Positions 48,301-56,137 of a DNA stretch of 64,000 nt are shown here, piece by piece. Every line of letters begins with the position of its first letter. The stretch's first letter is position 1. The notes below the pieces were generated by a model. That model was not told the origin of the DNA and did not search any database. It was given only the letters and a program-made list of their open reading frames with translations. Source of the stretch: Bacteroidaceae bacterium (GTDB lineage: Bacteria > Bacteroidota > Bacteroidia > Bacteroidales > Bacteroidaceae); assembly GCA_017559845.1 (NCBI GenBank), contig JAFYQQ010000049.1, positions 33,275-97,274 of the forward strand, read 5' to 3'. The position numbers and the translations under genes are program-made.

Positions 48301-50101
48301 TGTAGGTGAGATATACACCTGAGCTGTCACTCTGATACTTGATGTCCAGGCGGAATTTCTCGCTGCTCATGCTGCTGGCGCCCAGGTTGTAGATGTTCTT
48401 CATCATCAGTTTCCAACTGGGCGACTTGGGACTACCGGTGGTGCCCTTGAGCAATTTGACGAAAAGGGCTTCAGAATTGTTGCTCAGGTCGGCCGCAAAT
48501 TCACCAACCTGATAGGTTGTGCCGCCGTAGGTATATTCATAGGCGATGGCCAAGACGTCATCCGTCTGTAAAGTGCTGTTCAGACTGACGTATCCCAATG
48601 CCTGATTGACGGAGTATTCGCTGCTGGAGAGCAGGCGTGCGCTTTGCAGCTTTTCGTAATCGACAGAACCTTCAAATCCGGGAATCTGGTCCAGGATACC
48701 TGTGGCTTGGCTGATGTCGCGCGCTCCGGCGTAATTGTTTACCAGCATGTCATACAGCGAGTTCGCACGGTTGGCGGGAACGCGGTATTCGTTGTTGACG
48801 GTCCAGATTGGGTTGCTTACTTGAGAGGTTTCTCCCAGGTCGGCCAAGGCGATGATGTTGCGGTTGTTGGTGGTGCTGGCCGTCTTGTTTGTAACCCAGA
48901 TTTCCACGCGCTTGATGGAGATTCCGCTGGCAATGGTGGGGAGCGACTGCATGTTGCGGTCGTATTGCTGGCGGAAGAAGTGGTTCAGGAAGAAGTGGCG
49001 GTTCTCTTCGTAGTTGGTGGCCGAGAACTCAAAGGTGTTGGTCTGGCTTCCGCCTTTGCTGCTTACGCTCTTGCTTGCACTTTTCTTTTGGCTTACCACC
49101 GTCTGCAGTTTCAGTTTGCCGAACTGTACATCGGTACGCAAACCGAAAAGGCTGCTTACGCCCGGCACCAGGCTCATGTTGCTGGGGAAGGAAACATTTC
49201 CTGCTTCAATCAACTTGATGATGTCGTCTTCCTTGCCGTCATATTTCAGCTTCAGATTCTGTGCATCATAGTCGAAGGTAGATTCGGTGTTGTAATTCAG
49301 ATTCAGATTGATTTTGTCTCCCACCTTACCTGTCAGGCTGAGGTTGATTTTTTCATCGAAATCGAATCCGAAGGTCTTTCTGCGGTTGGCGGCCAGTGCA
49401 GGGTTGTTCACGCGCTTCATGTTTCCGCCCAGTTTCAGCTCGGCACTTCCCTGGGTCTTGATCTGCACGCCTCCGGGACCAAATATTTTTTCCGCGGGAC
49501 CCAGGTCAAATTTCATGTCGGTGAAGTCGAACTTGTTTTTCCCTTCCTGCTCAAACGCTTCCGCATTTTTCTGCTTGTAATAGCGCTTCATGCTTTCCTT
49601 GATGCTCCATTCCTGGTATTCCTCAGGCGTCATCAGCAATGGGGCGCTCAGATAGCCGGTTGCGGTGGTGATGTTGAAGCCGTTGGCGTTGGTTGGCAGG
49701 ATACTTCCTCCGGTGGCGGATGAGGTGTTCTGCTTGCCGGGCTGCGGACCCTTGTTCTTTCGTGCGCCCTTCTTGCCGTTGGCCTCCTCGTCCAGTGTGG
49801 TTCCCACGCTGTAGGTGTTGTCCTTCTCGTCGTAGGTCACTTCTGTTTTCAGGTTGTCGGGGTCGCGCAAGTCCGCTGTTTTCTTGCGCAGGTCGTCTGT
49901 GTCTGAAGTGCCGGTACGTCTTACGCTGTATCGGGGCTTGCGCCTTGTTGTGGTGTCTTTTGCTGTGGTGTCTTGCTGTGCCGTTCCAGGGGACAAAACA
50001 GTTGTAGGCATCTCGTTCAGGGGAGATGCCAGATGCATGGCGGCCAGCACATGAATGCTGAATGCGATGAGGAATAGGGCAAAAATTTTTCGCGCGCTCA
50101 C
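42314..50101 (-). CDS. sprA: T9SS outer-membrane translocon protein SprA
   Basis: 2595 aa, in the size range of SprA/Sov. A signal sequence occupies the first 21-25 residues (MSARKIFALFLIAFSI...). It forms the very large beta-barrel through which type IX cargo crosses the outer membrane. Repeated SprA_N features include FSGRVGDKIN-like text (SLTGKVGDKINLNLNYN, NVSFPSNMSLVPGVSSLFGLR, DYSMGRVTIIN) and large barrel sections to the C-terminal strand (QDFGMSMKFSLTR). A charged lysine/glutamate segment lies around residues 1960-1990. It diverges from ruvA, the order found in many Bacteroidota. Its likely clients here are the T9SS-tailed proteins at 10242, 18042 and 50842. Confidence 0.95.
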   Translation of the reverse strand: MSARKIFALFLIAFSIHVLAAMHLASPLNEMPTTVLSPGTAQQDTTAKDTTTRRKPRYSVRRTGTSDTDDLRKKTADLRDPDNLKTEVTYDEKDNTYSVGTTLDEEANGKKGARKNKGPQPGKQNTSSATGGSILPTNANGFNITTATGYLSAPLLMTPEEYQEWSIKESMKRYYKQKNAEAFEQEGKNKFDFTDMKFDLGPAEKIFGPGGVQIKTQGSAELKLGGNMKRVNNPALAANRRKTFGFDFDEKINLSLTGKVGDKINLNLNYNTESTFDYDAQNLKLKYDGKEDDIIKLIEAGNVSFPSNMSLVPGVSSLFGLRTDVQFGKLKLQTVVSQKKSASKSVSSKGGSQTNTFEFSATNYEENRHFFLNHFFRQQYDRNMQSLPTIASGISIKRVEIWVTNKTASTTNNRNIIALADLGETSQVSNPIWTVNNEYRVPANRANSLYDMLVNNYAGARDISQATGILDQIPGFEGSVDYEKLQSARLLSSSEYSVNQALGYVSLNSTLQTDDVLAIAYEYTYGGTTYQVGEFAADLSNNSEALFVKLLKGTTGSPKSPSWKLMMKNIYNLGASSMSSEKFRLDIKYQSDSSGVYLTYIPEEKLKNTPLLRAMQLDRLDANNNLNSNGQFDYIEGYTVSRGRIIFPVAEPFGSHLRKWIGNDAIADKYCFPELYDSTKTVAKQIAEHDKFLLTGQYKGSNSSEIDLGVTNIAQGSVIVTAGGVTLTENSDYLVDYSMGRVTIINQSILDAGTKVNASVESNDNYGMQRKTMMGVNLDYEVSKNFTLGGTLMFLNEQPLTTKVNMGNEPLKNTLWGARINWKRESQWLTDMVDKLPLIQATQPSQISFNAEVAQLMAGQNKKIQGEASYLDDFENSSQKTSLSQPTYWIMASTPSMFAESKLTSDVRYGYNRALMAWYYVDPIFTRRSSTLTPSHIKSDLEQLSNHYVREVYERELYPQKAQNSYTSASSLSVLNLAFYPSERGPYNLTTDVTSDGRLTRPETRWGGLMRRMENTDFEAQNIQYIEFWMMDPFVYKQNTPGNHGGDFYINLGEVSEDILKDGKKYFESGMPVDGNSQYFTETIWGRMPNTSSVTYAFNNEEGSRARQDVGLNGLNDEEEKSFATYQQFLAQMQGRVNAQVYDSLQADPANDNYHYYRGTDFDHAKTSILNRYKRINMPQGNSADSDTNPESYETAWKSTPDIEDINQDYTLNEYEKYYQYRISIRPEDMVVGRNHIADKRQASVKLRNGKTEECTWYLFRVPIDAYESRVGSISDFTSIRFMRMFMTGFSEEVILRLATLDLVHGDWRTYDQPLYVGQSPSSDGTITVSTVNIEENNDKEPVNYVLPPGISTITDPSQTQLVESNEQAMAITVDGLAPGDARAVYKNCNYNMRQYKHLQMFVHANALAQNITATADGETSIFIRLGSDYKSNYYEYEVPLKLTPPSNKYNRYSPADQRAVWPEDNLIDIDLDIFTNLKKARNTRNSLGMASYNARYSEYDERRPSNKVTIMGNPTLGEVKTIMVGVRNNGRTVKSVEVWANELRLQEFSNEGGWAAQGNMNVQLSDIGSVNVAAQMETAGFGGIEQSVADRSDENTIDYTITTQVELGRILPEKAKVSVPLYYSYGKTTVKPKYNPFDTDMMLQDAIDALATQQERDSLSSLTTHTERSRNLSFSGIRVNIASKKHPMPYDPANFTFNYSHTEQSTEGETTVYENERTWKGGMNYSWSPNWKTWEPFKDLKGKSKWLQIVKDQNLSFAPQSITFNTDLTRNYYELQERDLDNLQSPNALPVNFSQSFLWNRQFQLRWDIFKALHFNFQSGTRAEVEEPYMQVNKDLYADRYDAWKDSVKMSLRNFGRPLDYNQTVQVSYKLPIHRIPIFDWITADGSYNGTYGWKRGAELQDGSTLGHTVNTQRTINLNGKLAMETLYNHSEFLKETNKRFSASNAKNEANKKVQEKKRKDEAKEKQKEEQEKMMAEAKAESEKTGEPLDSILARKQSNAKGVSDKKLPNRKVQGFAKEIALLPDSQLVVKHDQKSNRLRITALDSTGHPVKIRYKRIDETSIRIKNEVEDTTQLRLNIIALPKREEQKWYTWAQAGARLLMSLRNVSLSYRNTYNLALPGFLPQVGDMLGQTRNGGNGPFSPGVDFGFGLVGDSYIERAKERGWLLCADSVSTPATTARTEDMQIKATVEPITDLKIDLSMSHTHSRNKSIQYMYQGNPTVQSGSFSMTTISLRTAFRGPGSARNGYRNKTFTDFQHNLDVMQQRVEQQYIGTEYPQGVGFQGQFNPANGTVNKYSADVMIPAFLAAYTGRDAKTSALDIFPAMSKMLPNWNVTYKGLSNLPWVRDNFKSVNLTHGYKSIYNVGAYQSYSSWVESMGSGGAMGYALNTTTGTFMPSSMFDISTVSLNESFSPLIGLNMTFMNNMTLKMEYKTTRVSTLSVTSAQINETGSKDMVIGWGYKINDFRLSSIFGSGKASAKAKKRAPNSKKRDGENKEPEVVSTSKSNFAHDLNLRFDFSLRNQNAIRRDLQTSLSEATSGSKAFKTSAAVEYTVSRMVSLSLYYDRQRSEPLLSSSSYPTVTQDFGMSMKFSLTR

Positions 50102-50188
50102 GATATATATAACGTGTATGTACGAATTTTATTATATCACTTTCCTTCTTTTTTTTACGGGGCGGTCAACATTTTCCTCAAAAATGAC

Positions 50189-50196
50189 TATCTTTG
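50189..50196 (+). promoter_or_regulatory. -7 promoter box for ruvA
   Basis: TATCTTTG, 30 bp before the ruvA ATG, in the short gap shared with sprA. No exact TTTG at the -33 site (an AT-TTTCC stretch lies there). Confidence 0.45.
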
Positions 50197-50225
50197 TCCC
50201 GATAAATGCTTGAAAAGAAAGAATT

Positions 50226-50831
50226 ATGATTGAATATTTACGTGGCCGCCTTGCCGAACTCACTCCTGCAATGGCAGTGGTAGATTGCGGTGGGGTGGGG
50301 TATGGTGTGAACATATCCCTCAATACTTATGCCGCATTGCAAGGAAAGGATGATGTGAAGCTGTGGATTTATGAAGCCATTCGCGAGGATGCCTTCCAGT
50401 TGTGGGGGTTCAGCAATACGGCAGAGCGTTCCCTTTTCCTGCTCCTGATTACGGTGAGCGGCATTGGGGCGGGTACTGCCCGAATGATTCTGAGTGCAAT
50501 GACCACAGCGGAATTGTGCAACGTCATCAGCGAGGGTAATGACAAGATGCTGAAGCAGATAAAGGGAATCGGCCCCAAGGCCGCACAGCGTATAATCGTG
50601 GATTTGCGGGATAAGATCGGTTCCTTGGGAATTGATGCCTCCGCTGTTTCTCCCGCATCTTCTGCGGCATCGCCAGGGGTGAATGCGGAAGTGTTGGAAG
50701 AGGCGGTTTCCGCACTTACTATGTTGGGCTTCAGCCCTGCGCCTTCCCATAAAGTGGTGCAGCAGATTCTGCGTGACGAACCCTCTGCTCCTGTTGAACG
50801 TGTAATCAAGCTGGCTTTGAAAATGCTTTGA
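50226..50831 (+). CDS. ruvA: Holliday junction branch-migration subunit RuvA
   Basis: 201 aa. Tetrameric junction-binding subunit that loads RuvB helicase. The N-terminal OB fold starts [14 protein letters not shown] and includes [11 protein letters not shown]. The helix-hairpin-helix pair is at [15 protein letters not shown] and [16 protein letters not shown] (about 76 and 112). The C-terminal RuvB-binding domain has ALTMLGFSP and [12 protein letters not shown]. The C10 protease gene follows 10 bp later, likely co-transcribed. Confidence 0.95.
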   Translation: MIEYLRGRLAELTPAMAVVDCGGVGYGVNISLNTYAALQGKDDVKLWIYEAIREDAFQLWGFSNTAERSLFLLLITVSGIGAGTARMILSAMTTAELCNVISEGNDKMLKQIKGIGPKAAQRIIVDLRDKIGSLGIDASAVSPASSAASPGVNAEVLEEAVSALTMLGFSPAPSHKVVQQILRDEPSAPVERVIKLALKML

Positions 50832-50841
50832 TAGCAGACTG

Positions 50842-52782
50842 ATGAAACTTTTGTCATTAAAACATAGCCTGTTTCCCTGTCTTTGGCTGCTGTGCATGGT
50901 GGTAATGCCGCTCCATGCACAACCTGCCCTTGTCCCGGGAAAGGGGAAACTGATGGTAAGGGAACTTTCTCCCCGAAAGGGATTTGAACTGCTCAATACC
51001 TCTGCATTCGGTCCTCGTGTCTTGGCGCGGGTTCCCGAAGGCAACATATCAAAGGCAATGGAGCATCCTACATTCAGATGGATACTTGAGTGTTACGAGC
51101 GTTCGCAGCGTGTCCCGGTGAGGAACTATACCATGAACATGGCTTCATACCCACAACGGGTTGAACCTTTGTTGACAGACCTGTGGCACCAGTTTGCCCC
51201 TTACAATACGCTTGCTCCCCAGATAGAGGGTGAAAGTTGTGCCGTTGGATGCGTGGCGCACGCCATGGCGCAAGTGATCAGATACCATCGTTTTGCCCAG
51301 GGAAGCGGAACGTACACCTATATCGATTCGGTGGGCTGCAAGCAAACGCTGACGGCGGAATTCCCTGCTGGGGGGTATGACTTTGAACAGATGCTGGATG
51401 TCTATGATGAAGGCAGATATTCTCCAGCGGAATTGATGGCGGTTGCATCCCTGTTGCGCGATTGTGGCATTTTGGTGAACATGCAATACGGGGTGGCAGC
51501 AAGTGGAGCCTATTCCATTCGGCAACCCCAGGCATTGACTGGCTTTTTCGGTTATGACAAGGGCATGCAGATGTGCTATCGCGATTTCTACACGTATTCC
51601 GAATGGGAGCTTATGCTGAAAGGGGAATTGGCCGCAGGAAGGCCTGTGCTGATGTCTGCCCGGTCACCCTCTCTTTCTCATGCTTTCTGTTGCGACGGTT
51701 ACGATGAACAAGGATTGTTCCATCTGAACCTGGGGGGAGCAGGCGATGCCGACGGCTATTATTACCTTCCCTATCTCACCCCTAAGCAGCCGGAATGGTA
51801 TGATGAGAACAATCCGGAAGGCGGGATGAACCTTCTGCAGTATATGACCATCGGCATACAGCCGCCGCTCTCTTCGCCTGAAATGCAGACGGAACGCCAT
51901 TCGTACGGTTTCTCCCATATAGAGGCTGTCCGTAGCAAAGGACTGCTTGCGGATACGTTAAGCATAGCCACGCATTGCCTTGCCAATGTGGGGTGGAACT
52001 ATCATCAGGGAAAAGTGGCGCTGTTGCTGAAAAAAAATGACAAAATCATAACCTCGTTGGCAGAATATCCTCATGAATTCCAATTCGCGGATATCGACGG
52101 GATTGCGTACACCGACACCCTTTCTTTTGTGCTGCCGGCCAATACGGAAGAGGGGACTTATCGTGTGGTCCCCTGCTTTGAGGAAGGGCAGGGAAGTTGG
52201 GAAGAGGCAAGGACAAGTGTGGGAACGCCCAATTACTTGTTGCTCAATGTGGAAAAGGACAGCGTGCATCTGCGCTCTGACGAATTGGCGTCGGCTTATC
52301 TTACATTGGATGCCTATGATTTCCCCGACACAATTGTCCGTGGCACAAAGCCGCCTTTCTCCATCACCTTGCGTTGCCATCGTTCAGAGTTTTGCGGCAG
52401 GTTCTATGTGGTGCTTTCTCCCGAAGACAATCCGGACGATTTGCGCATAATCCAATACCAGGGCCTTACCTTGTCCGATGGTGAAGAGACTGTTAGACAA
52501 TTCAATCGGACTTGGGTGGGAGTAGCCTCCGGACCGTATCATCTGCGGGTTGCCTATGAGGGCAATCTGTTCACGGATAGCCTGGTATGGCTGTCCGAAG
52601 AGCCGCTCAAGACGATTCAAGTGGTAGAGCCGGGAACTTCTGTCGGCAAGGTGGAATACGAAGGCGGAAACGCAAAATATTATGACACAGGAGGGCGGAG
52701 AATACCCGAAGGGACAAGGTTCCGTGGGCTTGTCATACGCCAAGGAGACAACAAGGAAAATAAAAAGATAATAATGAAATGA
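50842..52782 (+). CDS. C10 (streptopain-like) cysteine protease with T9SS tail
   Basis: 646 aa. Signal peptide ending PLHAQ. Papain-fold C10 domain: nucleophile C137 in AVGCVAHAMAQVIRYH and catalytic H280 in SLSHAFCCDGYDEQGLFHLNLGG. The usual NWGWGG of this family reads NLGGAG here, so the tryptophan next to the active site is lost. Long beta-rich C-terminal part (about 360-600). The last 35 residues (KYYDTGGRRIPEGTRF ... KKIIMK) fit a T9SS sorting tail. It likely acts on the cell surface or in the medium on host or dietary protein. The stop overlaps the cysQ start (ATGA). Confidence 0.87.
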   Translation: MKLLSLKHSLFPCLWLLCMVVMPLHAQPALVPGKGKLMVRELSPRKGFELLNTSAFGPRVLARVPEGNISKAMEHPTFRWILECYERSQRVPVRNYTMNMASYPQRVEPLLTDLWHQFAPYNTLAPQIEGESCAVGCVAHAMAQVIRYHRFAQGSGTYTYIDSVGCKQTLTAEFPAGGYDFEQMLDVYDEGRYSPAELMAVASLLRDCGILVNMQYGVAASGAYSIRQPQALTGFFGYDKGMQMCYRDFYTYSEWELMLKGELAAGRPVLMSARSPSLSHAFCCDGYDEQGLFHLNLGGAGDADGYYYLPYLTPKQPEWYDENNPEGGMNLLQYMTIGIQPPLSSPEMQTERHSYGFSHIEAVRSKGLLADTLSIATHCLANVGWNYHQGKVALLLKKNDKIITSLAEYPHEFQFADIDGIAYTDTLSFVLPANTEEGTYRVVPCFEEGQGSWEEARTSVGTPNYLLLNVEKDSVHLRSDELASAYLTLDAYDFPDTIVRGTKPPFSITLRCHRSEFCGRFYVVLSPEDNPDDLRIIQYQGLTLSDGEETVRQFNRTWVGVASGPYHLRVAYEGNLFTDSLVWLSEEPLKTIQVVEPGTSVGKVEYEGGNAKYYDTGGRRIPEGTRFRGLVIRQGDNKENKKIIMK

Positions 52783-53609
52783 CGATGAATAATAATACCC
52801 AATACCTTTTGAATACGGCCATCCAAGCCGCCCTGCAGGCCGGACGCGAGATCATGCAGATTTATACCGACCCCTCGCAGGACTTCGGCATAGAGAAGAA
52901 GGCCGACAACAGCCCCCTCACCCTGGCCGACAAGGCTGCGCATTGCTGTATAATGACCTTCCTGGAGCCCACCGGCATCCCCGTCTTGAGCGAGGAAGGG
53001 CGCCATCTCCCCTTTGAGGAAAGGCAAGCCTGGGAACGGTTGTGGGTGGTGGACCCTCTGGACGGCACCAAGGAGTTCATCAAGAAGAACGGCGAGTTCA
53101 CCGTCAACATCGCATTGGTCAGGAATCAGATTCCCGTCATGGGTGTCATTTATGTGCCGGCTAAAGACCTGCTGTATTGGGGGAGCGAGGACGGTGCTTT
53201 CAAGGCAACCGTAACCTGTGGAGAAACGTTCCCCGATGTGGAGGAAATCCTGTCTGCGGGAATGCGCTTACCGTTGGAAACAACTGGCCGTGACTCTTTT
53301 GTGGTGGTGGCATCCCGCTCGCACATGAGTGCCGACACACAAACTTATGTGGATGAAATGCAGCGCCTTCATGGCAAGGTGGAATTGCTTAGCAGCGGAA
53401 GCAGTATAAAGATCTGTATGGTGGCCGAGGGAACCGCCGATGCCTATCCGCGTTATGCCCCCACAATGGAGTGGGACACGGCAGCCGGTGATGCCATTGC
53501 CCGTGCAGCCGGTTGTTCTGTCATAAATGCGGAGACGGGCTGTCCGCTCAAATACAACAAGGAAGATTTGCTGAATCCCTGGTTCTTGGTGGAGAGTGGC
53601 GAGAAGTAA
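52779..53609 (+). CDS. cysQ: 3'(2'),5'-bisphosphate nucleotidase CysQ
   Basis: 276 aa inositol-monophosphatase-fold enzyme that removes the 3'-phosphate of PAP from sulfate assimilation. Metal-site motifs: LTLADKAAH (about 48), LSEEGRH (about 70), VVDPLDGTKEFIKKNGEFTVNIAL (cited in parts: DPLDGTKEF about 93-101) and EWDTAAGDAIARAAG (about 228). Overlaps the protease stop by 4 bp. Confidence 0.94.
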   Translation: MTMNNNTQYLLNTAIQAALQAGREIMQIYTDPSQDFGIEKKADNSPLTLADKAAHCCIMTFLEPTGIPVLSEEGRHLPFEERQAWERLWVVDPLDGTKEFIKKNGEFTVNIALVRNQIPVMGVIYVPAKDLLYWGSEDGAFKATVTCGETFPDVEEILSAGMRLPLETTGRDSFVVVASRSHMSADTQTYVDEMQRLHGKVELLSSGSSIKICMVAEGTADAYPRYAPTMEWDTAAGDAIARAAGCSVINAETGCPLKYNKEDLLNPWFLVESGEK

Positions 53610-53637
53610 GAAGGTTCGTATTTCGCAAAATACAAAA

Positions 53638-53667
53638 TAGCCTTCGGCATCGCGTCTTCCAGACTCC
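53638..53667 (-). repeat. Solitary degenerate copy of the tail-region hairpin repeat
   Basis: Read on the minus strand, GTCTGGAAGACGCGATGCCG followed by AAGGC matches the unit GTCTGAAAGACGCGATGCCG at 63774-63794 apart from two or three bases. It shows that the 63.4-64.0 kb repeat family is dispersed in this genome. Confidence 0.6.
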
Positions 53668-53689
53668 TCTTTATCATTTCTCATTGTAT

Positions 53690-53776
53690 TGTCATGCTGA
53701 ATTTAGTTCAGCATCTGTCCGCGGAGAAGAACAAGAAAGGCTCGCGGTGAGATCCTGAAACGAGTTCAGGATGACA
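53690..53776. repeat. REP-like double palindrome
   Basis: TGTCATGCTGAA-TTTAG-TTCAGCAT (53690-53714) and ATCCTGAA-ACGAG-TTCAGGATGACA (53752-53776) form two hairpins, and the outer ends (TGTCAT...ATGACA) pair with each other. The centre is CCGCGGAG...CTCGCGG. The form resembles extragenic palindromes seen in other Bacteroidota. Non-coding. Confidence 0.65.
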
Positions 53777-54010
53777 TTATGCTTTTGTTAAACCATAATT
53801 TGTATGAAAGACCAATGGCCGTTAGCTTTTTGCTTATTTTGTAAAAATATATTGGAACACACTTATTTGTCAAAAATCGCTCTATATATTTGCGTGGCGA
53901 AGGGAAAATTAACGGCCACGCCATGCCGTAATTTTTCCCATGCCATGCGCTTGGAGCGGTGTAAAGATTTTTGCAGTTTTGCAAATGCGAAACTGCTCAC
54001 GTTCGGCGTA
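53777..54010. other. Non-coding stretch with a promoter-like box and overlapping hairpins
   Basis: No believable gene. TATATTTG (53885-53892) resembles a -7 box. Directly after it, GCGTGGC pairs with GCCACGC (53892-53898 with 53915-53921), and GGGAAAATT.ACGGC pairs with GCCGTAATTTTTCCC (53902-53939). These two folds compete. On the minus strand the second hairpin can terminate the phosphodiesterase gene. Confidence 0.35.
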
Positions 54011-54496
54011 TTACAGTTCTATCACTTCCAAGTCTTTAAAGTTTTTCCCTTCTACCGTAAAGCGCACCAGTGTGCGTACTTGTTGCCAGCCTTGTATGCC
54101 GGCTGCTCCGGGGTTGATGTGCAGAAGGGAGAGGTTTTTGTCATAGAGCACTTTCAGGATATGGCTGTGGCCGCTGATGAAAAGGTCGGGCGGGTTCTGC
54201 ATGAGTTGTTGCCGAATGCGAACGTCGTACCGTCCTGGATAGCCTCCGATATGTGTCATCATGATCTCGGCCTCTTCGCATTGCCATCGCAACACTTTTG
54301 GGAAGCAGCGGCACAGTTCGCCACCGTCTATGTTGCCTGTTACGGCACGGACGGGACAAATCTCTTCCAGTTGGGTGATGATGTCCATGGAGCCGATGTC
54401 TCCGGCATGCCAAATCTCATCACATTCTGAAAAGTATTTGGTGTATCGCGCGTCCCAATAGGCGTGCGTGTCGCTGAGCAGTCCTATTCGTTTCAT
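54011..54496 (-). CDS. YfcE/MJ0936-type metallophosphodiesterase
   Basis: 161 aa. Compact calcineurin-like phosphodiesterase: GLLSDTHAYWD (about 5-15), HAGDIGSMD (about 30), VTGNIDGG (about 52), MMTHIGGYPGRYD (about 78) and ISGHSHI (about 106), with the closing NPGAAG. Members hydrolyse phosphodiesters in vitro; the natural substrate is unknown. Its ATG overlaps the MATE stop by 4 bp, so both are on one transcript. Confidence 0.88.
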   Translation of the reverse strand: MKRIGLLSDTHAYWDARYTKYFSECDEIWHAGDIGSMDIITQLEEICPVRAVTGNIDGGELCRCFPKVLRWQCEEAEIMMTHIGGYPGRYDVRIRQQLMQNPPDLFISGHSHILKVLYDKNLSLLHINPGAAGIQGWQQVRTLVRFTVEGKNFKDLEVIEL

Positions 54497-55869
54497 CCTT
54501 TGGCCTTTTCAGTGGGGTTATGTGCTTTGATGTGCTTCATCTGCCACACCAGCATGCCGCAGGCCACGAAGAAACTGATGATGTCCGATGCCGGCATGGC
54601 CCAGAACACGCCGTCGAGTCCCCACCATTCGGGCAAAAGGGCGAGTAGGGGGATGAGGAACAGGAGCTGTCGGGTGAGGCTGAGGAAGATGCTCTTTCCT
54701 GCATGTCCAATGCTCTGGAAGAAGTTGCCGATGACCATCTGTATGCCCACAATGGGGAACAAGGCGGCAATGATGCGGAATCCGTGTTCCGAGAGGGATG
54801 TAAGCTCGGGGCCTGCGCCAAAAGCCTGTACCACAACACCGGGTATGAGTTCGGCAACAAGGAACGCACAGGTGGTGATGACGCTTCCGCCTATCATGCC
54901 ATAGCGCAGGACGGCCCAGACACGGTTGTTGAGGTGCGCGCCCCAGTTGTAGCCTACAATGGGCTGCATGCCCTGGATGAGTCCGATGACAATGGTGATA
55001 AAGAAGAACAATACACGGTTCACTATTCCGTATGCTCCGATGGCCATGTCTCCGCCAAACTGCAGAAGCCTGTTGTTGCAGATAAGCACAACCAGACAGC
55101 TGCATGAGTTTACAAGGAAGGGGCTCAGACCGATGGCCAGTGTCTGACGCACAATGTCCGCCCTCAGCTTGTAGATGCCACGACGCAGATGCAGAAGCTC
55201 GCTTTTACGGCTGAAAAGTTTCAGCTGGACACCCAAAGAAACGGCCTGTGAAAGGATTGTGGCCCATGCCGCACCCTCTATGCCCCACTTGAACGTGAAG
55301 ATGAACAAGGGGTCAAGAATCGTATTGAGGATAATGGTGAGAAAGGTGCAGTACATGGCGGTTCTGGGGTGTCCGGCACTGCGCAATACGGCATTCAGAC
55401 CAAAATAACTGTGCGTGATCATGTTGCCGATGAGAATGACGCGCATATAGTCGCGGGCATAAGGCAGAGTGGATTCGCTGGCACCGAAGAGCATCAGGAT
55501 GGGGTCCAGGAGCGGAAGGCAGATGGCTGTGAAGAGGATGCCGATGATGACGTTCAGGCTGATGGTATTGCCTAACACCTGTTGTGCCGTTTCATATTTC
55601 CCCTGGCCCAAACGGACACTGATGACGGTGCTCGCTCCCACACCGACCATTGCGCCAAGTGCGGTGGACAGGTTCATGAACGGGCTGGCCACCGCCATTC
55701 CGCTGATGGCCATGTCGCCCACGCCTTGCCCCACAAAAATGCTGTCAATGATGTTGTATGTAGAGGCGGCTGCCATGGCAATGACGGCGGGTACGGCATA
55801 GCGGACAAGCAGGGTAAGCACCTTTTCTGTGCCTAACTCCGTTGGGACGTGGGGTTTTACGTTATCCAT
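54493..55869 (-). CDS. MATE family efflux transporter (MepA-like)
   Basis: 458 aa with about 12 membrane helices in two homologous halves. N-terminal LVRYAVPAVIAMAAASTYNIIDSIFVGQGVG is the MATE entry signature (cited in parts: YNIIDSIFVGQ about 38-48). The middle has GLNAVLRSAGHPRTAM and the second half GLIQGMQPIVGYNWGA. Exports cationic drugs or metabolites using a Na+ or H+ gradient. A good promoter lies on the minus strand at 55928-55959. Confidence 0.9.
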   Translation of the reverse strand: MDNVKPHVPTELGTEKVLTLLVRYAVPAVIAMAAASTYNIIDSIFVGQGVGDMAISGMAVASPFMNLSTALGAMVGVGASTVISVRLGQGKYETAQQVLGNTISLNVIIGILFTAICLPLLDPILMLFGASESTLPYARDYMRVILIGNMITHSYFGLNAVLRSAGHPRTAMYCTFLTIILNTILDPLFIFTFKWGIEGAAWATILSQAVSLGVQLKLFSRKSELLHLRRGIYKLRADIVRQTLAIGLSPFLVNSCSCLVVLICNNRLLQFGGDMAIGAYGIVNRVLFFFITIVIGLIQGMQPIVGYNWGAHLNNRVWAVLRYGMIGGSVITTCAFLVAELIPGVVVQAFGAGPELTSLSEHGFRIIAALFPIVGIQMVIGNFFQSIGHAGKSIFLSLTRQLLFLIPLLALLPEWWGLDGVFWAMPASDIISFFVACGMLVWQMKHIKAHNPTEKAKG

Positions 55870-55927
55870 GAAGCTTAATATTCAGAATGTTATTAATGTG
55901 TCTTCTTTAATTGCAGTTTTGCGGTTG

Positions 55928-55959
55928 CAAAGTTACGGCATTTTCTTTTTTTTCACAAG
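55928..55959 (-). promoter_or_regulatory. Promoter of the MATE-phosphodiesterase operon
   Basis: Minus strand CTTG (55959-55956, one mismatch to TTTG), 20 nt, then a perfect TAACTTTG (55935-55928), 59 bp before the ATG. Confidence 0.6.
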
Positions 55960-56137
55960 TTATATGCCCATTTTGGAACTTGTGATGGTTGGTGTTTTTA
56001 TTGTTTTGCCCTTTTTGCTGCCATTTCCGCAATTAAAATGCCTAAATAATTGATTTATGTCAATAAATTTTGCAAAAAGTAAGTTTTTCTTCCGTTTTGC
56101 TTTTAATTTGAAACGAAATCGAGTAATTTTGTTTCGG

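Noticed and set aside
48644..49723. 359-aa open frame antisense to sprA
   Set aside because: Shadow frame of sprA; no recognisable domain, start signal or promoter.
53804..54430. 208-aa plus-strand frame over the phosphodiesterase gene
   Set aside because: Mostly the reverse of a clear metallophosphoesterase gene, and its first part is low-complexity intergenic sequence.
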